Translations under genes and position numbers: made by a program
Shown: one piece after another, positions 46,287 through 64,000 of the stretch
Layout: each line of letters starts with the position of its first letter
Position numbering within the stretch: position 1 is the stretch's first letter
NCBI GenBank assembly: GCA_960531495.1
Contig: OY482864.1
Span: 12,284,385 to 12,348,384, forward strand
DNA: 64,000 bases
Source: Zeus faber
Taxonomy: Eukaryota; Chordata; Actinopteri; Zeiformes; Zeidae
Direction of reading: 5' to 3'
The notes under the pieces: model-generated
The model's input: only the letters and a program-made list of their open reading frames with translations
The model's database searches: none
What the model was told of the DNA's origin: nothing

Positions 46287-47213
46287 GAAAATGCCCTTAA
46301 CTTGAATGAATTGATTCCACTCAGGAAAGTCTACTTTTTGATGTGTTGATCTTATATTGAATAGTAGATAGAACACTCAGAACAAGAGTAGAACAGATGG
46401 AACCTCTTCTATCAACACCTACAGTCGAGATTTGCTAAATGAAGACTTTTCGTGACATTGAAAACTTAGGAGCCCCGGATGACTGAACCGGGGGTGGAAA
46501 GACTATCTAAAATGAGAATCCAACATTAAAATGTTGGAAAAATTAAAAAAAGTGAAAGAAATGAAATGAAATGAAAGAAAATCATACAGACTCGGACTTG
46601 GCTTGGCAGATAAACCCAGAGATGAATAAAAAATATATTTACAATCAACAAGTGCAATTGAGGGAAAGCCACCGTTCGCTTTCTAAGCAGAAATCAAGTG
46701 AAGTATTCAGCTGAGCGAAGGCCAATGGCCCTCGTTGGTGTTTATATCTCTATATGATAGTTTTTGTGCTTTTAACCTCATGGGGGAAAAGGTGTGGGCT
46801 ACTCATGTTGGGAGTGAGAGGATCATAAGTATGACATGGGTGCTGGGGTTAAGGGGGAGAGGGGGTGCTCAAATTTAGTTTTTTGTTTTGTTTTTTCTTT
46901 GTTTTTGCTTAAATTCGTCATTGTGCAAAGGAAATGAGAACACGCCAGTGTCAGCACTGAGATCGTTGGCCATTACAGTAGAATTATGCGTCAACCAGTG
47001 GGTAAGAATAACGGGGCTACATCGCAAGGTTACAATGGACGTGGTTAATTAATCACATGGTTCTCATTGGACGATTTGCACAGCTTCCGAATTTCTGTCT
47101 TTTGAACCACGAAAACGGACCCTTCTGGGGTTTAGGGTCGGGGACCCGTGAAATAACCCCCAAAACGTAGACCGTTACCCGTCCCCAAACCCCTGGCCGG
47201 CCGTGCCGCCCGC

Positions 47214-58734
<11,521 letters not shown>

Positions 58735-58759
58735 TCACTTCAAGCTGCCTGTTTAGGAC

Positions 58760-61127
58760 CTAAGAACAAAAGCAGCACGTTGTGTTTTTCCCAGTGCAAT
58801 CACCCATCACTTGTACACATACAAAAAATAAGAAATCGTTTTAGTCATGTGGACTCTTCTTAACCTCATGGGTGGCACGACAGGTTAAGACCCCATGAAA
58901 CCCATGGAAATAATAATCACATCTCCCGGGCTGATCTTTGAGTGTTGATAGGTCTATATCAATGTTTTCCCCCCAAATCGGTCGATGGGACCCTCAACGG
59001 TGTCTAATAGCAGGTCGCTCACACTGGGCCCGCTGTGCCACCGAATTCCGACCCTTTTGAGATTGTATCTCCCAGTGTGGCCAAGTGGCAACAACAGCAC
59101 AGGGGACATGATTAATGGTAAAACATACTGTACAGTATGATCACACTCAAGTAATTAGTGGATTATAGGGAAATAATGTCACCTTATGTGTATTGGTACA
59201 CTCACACATTCACATAACAAATTTATTATTACAATTGTTTTATTTATTATTTATTACTATGGCTTCCCTACTGACATGATGACCCATTTCTCCATGATAA
59301 ATACAGTATAATGGCATAGTGACCATAAACTTTTATCAGTCCCACGTGACTTAGTGTAATTTTGGACCAATTTTAAATAAAAGTAATATCCAATTTTATC
59401 AAAAACTATGTTTTGCAGTTGCCACGGTCCATTCAGAGCATAACATTGGCTATAGTAGGTTGCCTGCATCTTCCTGTTTCTAGTCTCCTGGTTTCGTACT
59501 ATTTTTTTGGTATAAGATAAATTGACAGTCCATATTATGACCATCCTGTTTTCGAAAACATTTAAAATTTAATTTATTCAAGGCTTAAATGTTTGCCCCA
59601 TGGGATTGTATTTTAGCACAGTGAGAAGCGGCAGCAGAGTGGTAAGTTTATCGATAGTAAAGCGTTGAGTGAGGTGTGCATGCTGTGAACAGACATAAAT
59701 GATGGGAACAAATGGTAAATATACCTTTAAACCTACTCTTTAAGGGTTATATAGAACTCTATTTAACCCTACTAGATTTTTCAAGACCTTGCTGATTCCC
59801 TGCGGTAAAAATACATTCATACACTCATATTTAACGATGATGATCTTCGACATCATCTTCATCAAGAGCGCATATATGTCATGCGTGCGGTTCTGTCTGT
59901 GCGCACTGACAGACCAAGGCATGTAAACACAAGCACTGCTTCTTTGTGTTCCCCTCATTGATTTATCAGCTTCCCTCAAATAGCCCCATCCCAGGAAGCT
60001 ATTATTGGGGACCTATTATCTTCTCCTTGCTACACGTGTCCGATTACATGGACAGATATCACATTATCTGCGCTGATATCCGCCGCTCCATCAAATCCGC
60101 CGGAAAACGTGGAGCTTGGACGTTTTGTCTTTCCTCCTCTGCAGTACCGGGACGAAGGTTAATTTAGGTTATCACTGAGTTTTTCCTTTGGCATTCCAAT
60201 TATGATGTCAGGGCGGCTCAGCGCCACGCTCCATCACGGCGGCATCGATTGACTCCGATGTTGCTCCCGACAGTGAACTCACTGCCGGTATTGCAACCAT
60301 TTCTTATTTACTTGAACTGCCAAGGGGGAGTGATTGTACAGATGGAGGGGTTGCGCTCATTTTTACAGTGTGCACAGTGGCCTCGCGCGATGGACAGTGG
60401 ACGGATTCAAATGTGCCCAATGCCTTGCTTAAGGGTCCAGTTGGCAGTTTTGATGAGTTCGCTGCAGTGTCCCATCGGTTGCCCCGGTCCATACCTTCTC
60501 AGCTCCACGGGTGACCTTGCAATCAAGAGCTTGTTCGGACGCAGGGGCGGCTTGTCGAGCGAGGGAACGTGTGCGTCTGCCATTTGTATCCCATTTTGTT
60601 CCCATTTTTGTTGATAAAAAAAAAAAATCCAAATATATGAGCGGTCAGCAGAGCGTCACAGAGCCTGCAGCCATGTGATGCCTTCGCACCCCCGCCCAAC
60701 TGTCACCACCGCCACCAACAACACCACAACTGCAAAACCTGCCCAGTGAACGGGTTTTAAGAACGCTCTCCTAAGCAGCAAGCTCGGACTCTTCAGCGGG
60801 TTAGGAAATCGGAGTCATAGCTGGTTTCCTAACGTTAACAAGGCTCCGATTTATAATTTATCTTCTTTTTCACAAGAGATTCGACCGCCAAATACTTTTG
60901 CTATTGAAGCGGCTATTTTATAATCAAAATGTAATTTGTCTGAAACAGTGTCAGTATCTTCACGGCTGACCAACCTGGCAACCTACTTTTTTTCCTGATG
61001 CAGCTATAAGGGACAAATGGCCTTGGGATTGTCCTACATCATTGGATGCCGTGCTTGTGATATCAATCTTTTGACCTTTTCCCAATGTCACACTGAAATT
61101 GGATGAATCTTCACACACAAAAGAGAG

Positions 61128-61166
<39 letters not shown>

Positions 61167-61750
61167 ATTTGATAACTACAAGATATTGTCTACATACTGT
61201 AGAACGGGGCTCAACATGGGACTTAATGTTACCACATGCTCTATCAACTTCATCAACAACTATTACGTCACAGCTGGCTGCACAGCGGTTGATGACGTCA
61301 TCGCCATCAACTTCAGGCGCTGGCGGCGTCACTTCAGACAGTGTTGATGGTCTTGAGGAGGAAAAGCGATCGATCCTTTTGTTTGTTTGTTTTTGTTGGC
61401 GGTTGCGAAATCCTCATTATATGCGACAGTAGTAGAACGTGAGTTTGAGCGTCTGAGTTGAGAAGTCACTATGACAACGGCCTATTTCAAATTCATAATT
61501 GATGGCTATGAATTTGAATAATTCATCACTGATAGTGATGATTTGGAATATAAAAAAAAAAAAAAAAAAAAAAAAAATTGACCAAATAATAGGATGAAGC
61601 GCCAAAACATGCTTCCTGTACAAAAGAAATCGGATTCCTCGAAGACAAATATATAGCACTTAATGTAACACTCATTTCAAATTGTATTTTCAAACAAGGA
61701 AATCAAAAAGAAACATTTGAAAAATTACAATTATAAAACATAAAACTGAC

Positions 61751-61786
<36 letters not shown>

Positions 61787-61880
61787 TAATTCTATTTTTT
61801 ACAAATCCTACTATACTACATAGTTATATTTTGGCATCCCCACCCCCTGTGGCCACATGGCATCCATGTGTCTCCTGCTC
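58760..61880 (-). other. rhobtb4: 5' intron or upstream region of rhobtb
   Basis: Probably the intron between a non-coding first exon and the first coding exon. Contains (GA)n at 61131-61161, poly(A) at 61550-61577 and (TAA)n at 61752-61786. A 58-codon minus frame at 60407-60583 has no support. Otherwise nothing recognised. Confidence 0.55.
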
Positions 61881-61889
61881 GCCACCCTG

Positions 61890-62270
61890 CCCCTTTGTTC
61901 CCCTGCCCGGGCTCCCGTGCAACACCGAAAACCATCGGAAGCCACTTGCCTCGTTCCTCTGGGGTCGAGCAGGGCAGGTCCACCGTATCGCCCCCCAAAT
62001 GAACTGCGGCCGCCGCACGCCGCAAAAGTGGCGGCGGTTCCGGCGCCAAGTGCAAAAAAGTGCAGGACCGCGCGGACACGGCCCCGCGGACGGGAAACTC
62101 AGAGCCGCACAGCCGCGCGTCGCTAGCGGCACACGAGCCGCGAGGTCATTGTCGTCCGGCGGCCGCCGCGAGCGGAGAGTTGATCCGCGTTCGCCTCCCT
62201 TCTCCTCGGCGCGTCCGGAGCGGTCTGCCCGTCCACATCCAGCGAGGCGCCCGGCGGTAGAGAGAGGTAG
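61890..62270 (-). promoter_or_regulatory. rhobtb4: CpG-rich segment, candidate rhobtb promoter/first exon
   Basis: Dense CG dinucleotides with GGCGGCGG and CGCGCG-type words in a region whose surroundings are AT-rich or GA-rich. It lies about 3.2 kb upstream of the rhobtb start, on the correct side. Use as the rhobtb promoter is inferred from position. Confidence 0.5.
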
Positions 62271-62279
62271 GGAGGCGGG

Positions 62280-63243
62280 GGGAAGGGAGCGAGGGAGGGA
62301 GGGAGGGAGGGAGGGAGGGGAGGGGGGGTGGAGGGACAGGGAGGGAGGGAGGGAGGGAGGGAGAGAGAGAGGGGAGGGGGGGTGGAGGGACAGGGAGGGA
62401 GGGAGGGAGGGAGGGAGAGAGAGAAGGGAGGGAGGGAGGGAGAGGGGGGGGGTCGAGCGACAGGGAGGGAGGGAGGGGGTCGAGCGACAGGGAGGGAGGG
62501 AGGGGGGGGGGGTCGAGCGACAGGGAGGGAGGGGGGGTGGAGCGACAGGGAGGGAGGGATGGAGGGAGGGAGAGAGAGAGAGGAGGGAGGGAGGGAGGGG
62601 GGGGGTCGAGCGACAGGGAGGGAGGGAGGGGGGGGGGTCGAGCGACAGGGAGGGAGGGAGGGAGAGAGAGGGGGGGGGTGGAGGGACAGGGAGGGAGGGA
62701 GAGAGAGAAGGGAGGGAGGGAGGGAGGGAGAGAGAGAGGGGAGGGGGGTGGAGGGACAGGGAGGGAGGGAGGGAGGGAGGGAGGGAGAGAGAGAAGGGAG
62801 GGAGGGAGGGAGAGGGGGGGGTCGAGCGACAGGGAGGGAGGGAGGGGGTCGAGCGACAGGGAGGGAGGGAGGGAGAGAGAGGGGGGTCGAGCGACAGGGA
62901 GGGAGGGAGGGAGGGGGGGGGTCGAGCGACAGGGAGGGAGGGAGGGAGAGAGAGGGGGGGTCGAGCGACAGGGAGGGAGGGAGGGAGGGAGAGGGGGGGG
63001 TCGAGCGACAGGGAGGGAGGGAGGGGGGGGTGGAACGACAGGGAGGGAGGGAGGGAGGGATGGCGGGAGGGAGGAGAGAGAGAGAGGAGGGAGGGAGGGA
63101 GAGAGAGAGAGGAGGGAGGGAGGGAGGGAGGGAGAGAGAGAGAGGAGGGAGGGAGGGAGAGAGAGAGAGGAGGGAGGGAGGGAGGGAGGGAGAGAGAGAG
63201 AGGAGGGAGGGAGGGAGAGAGAGAGAGGAGGGAGGGAGGGAGG
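62280..63243. repeat. GGGA array, about 960 bp
   Basis: Nearly unbroken GGGAGGGAGG with GAGAGAG and G-run variants, and a recurring spacer TCGAGCGACA or TGGAGGGACA. Dense runs of three or more Gs on the plus strand can form many G-quadruplexes. The very long open frames on both strands are due to composition. Confidence 0.95.
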
Positions 63244-63305
63244 GGGGAGTCACGCTGAGAGATCGTCTGCAGGCGCACGCTGCACTCCCGACGCGCGAGG
63301 CATCG

Positions 63306-63334
63306 TGACGTCAGCGACCCCGTTCTATTTATAG
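63306..63334. promoter_or_regulatory. CRE plus TATA/MEF2 site
   Basis: TGACGTCA at 63306-63313 and CTATTTATAG at 63325-63334. The second fits the MEF2 consensus and reads TATAAATAG on the minus strand. They sit in a short CG-rich island (63245-63400) between two GA-rich arrays. It may serve rhobtb or a gene to the right of the window. Confidence 0.45.
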
Positions 63335-63404
63335 CGCTCCCGCGTAAGGTTTCATTGAGGAAAAGGAAGGTGGAGCGCGCGCGCGGGAGAGGCGGGGAGG
63401 GGCG

Positions 63405-64000
63405 GAGGGAGAGGGAGAGATGGAGAGAGATAGAGGGAGGGATGAGAGGAGGGAAAGGGAGGGATGGCGAGGTGGGGAGGCAGTGATGGAGAGAGAGAGA
63501 GAGAGAGAGGGAGGGAGGGAGGGATGGAGAGAGGGATGGAGGGATAGAGAGAGAGGGAGTGATGGATGGAAAGGGAGGGATGGAGAGAGGGATGGAGAAA
63601 GGAAGGAAAGGAAGGGATAGAGAGAGAGGGAGGGAGGGCTAGAGGGAGAGGGGTGGAGAGGGAGGGAGGGATGGAGAGAGGGAGGAAGGAAGGGATAGAG
63701 AGAGAGGGAGGGAGGGCTAGAGGGAGAGGGGTGGAGAGGGAGGGAGGGATGGAGAGAGAGGGGTGGAGAGGGAGGGAGGGATGGAGAGAGAGAGTGATGG
63801 ATGGAAAGGGAGGGATGGAGAGAGGGATGGAGGGAGGGATGGAGGGATAGAGAGAGAGGGAGTGATGGATGGAAAGGGAGGGATGGAGAGAGGGAGGAAG
63901 GAAGGGATAAAGAGAGAGAGGGAGCGATGGATGGAAAGGGAGGGATGGCGAGAGGGAGGAAGGAAGGGATAAAGAGAGAGAGGGAGCGATGGATGGAAAG
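63405..64000. repeat. GGGATGGAGAGA array
   Basis: Purine-only tandem repeat with units such as GGGAGGGATGGAGAGAGG; longer blocks (about 130 bp) recur near 63610 and 63690, and near 63900 and 63965. It continues beyond the window. Confidence 0.93.

Larger units (their letters stand above)
32291..47213. other. Convergent intergenic region, no gene recognised
   Basis: Lies between the 3' ends of plcd3 and rhobtb and must contain both 3' UTRs; I could not fix their poly(A) sites. Holds (TA)n at 32450-32482 and 38688-38761, hAT-like and other inverted-ended elements (33205, 33822, 35338, 45865), a Tc1 relic (38826), an inverted repeat (37283), (GT)n/(CA)n runs at 34409-34450, 38350-38440, 38766-38812 and 40009-40049, (TAA)n at 40447-40485 and 42090-42121, and poly(T) at 37678-37698. 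The 40500-45860 stretch is unusually poor in repeats but gives no exon I can support. Confidence 0.75.

Noticed and set aside
60407..60583. 58-codon ATG frame on the minus strand upstream of rhobtb
   Set aside because: No splice link to rhobtb, no known similarity, length within chance; possible upstream ORF only if a transcript covers it.
61824..63334. Open frames up to 484 codons on both strands
   Set aside because: Pure composition effect of the GGGA repeat (Ser-Leu-Pro or Arg-Gly-Glu repeats); open in several frames at once.

Overview
The window is nuclear DNA from a bony fish, most likely a teleost. The genes are split into many short GC-rich exons with GT-AG introns (and one AT-AC intron). 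The intervening DNA is AT-rich and full of (GT)n tracts, minisatellites, hAT and Tc1-type DNA elements and retroelement tails typical of fish. Species cannot be told from the sequence.

Three protein-coding genes were rebuilt exon by exon, and in all three the reading frame closes exactly. (1) acbd4, minus strand, 623-8566, 9 coding exons, 442 aa: a tail-anchored acyl-CoA-binding protein with an FFAT-like motif. (2) plcd3, plus strand, 9936-32290, 16 coding exons, 790 aa: phospholipase C delta-3, with PH, EF-hand, X, Y and C2 regions and all five expected catalytic residues. (3) A RHOBTB gene, minus strand, 47214-58731, 13 coding exons, 688 aa: closest to RHOBTB1 by my reading, and probably the fish paralogue rhobtb4 because it sits beside plcd3 and acbd4. 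The acbd4-plcd3 pair is also adjacent on human 17q21, which supports both calls.

Layout: 1-622 acbd4 3' flank; 623-8566 acbd4; 8567-9935 divergent promoter with E-box, CRE, inverted CCAAT and TATA motifs; 9936-32290 plcd3; 32291-47213 a convergent intergenic block with no recognisable gene but many transposon relics and an inverted repeat; 47214-58731 rhobtb; 58732-64000 upstream region of rhobtb with a CpG-rich stretch, an almost 1-kb GGGA array and a CRE plus TATA/MEF2 site.

The genes do not form an operon-like system. They are linked only by conserved neighbourhood, and acbd4 and plcd3 share a head-to-head promoter region. The most unusual signals concern splicing. plcd3 carries a U12-type AT-AC intron with near-textbook signals, and that intron is filled with a minisatellite holding about 17 perfect U2-type donor motifs. 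Several plcd3 and rhobtb splice sites abut long (GT)n tracts. I found no tRNA, rRNA, CRISPR array or endogenous virus that I could support.
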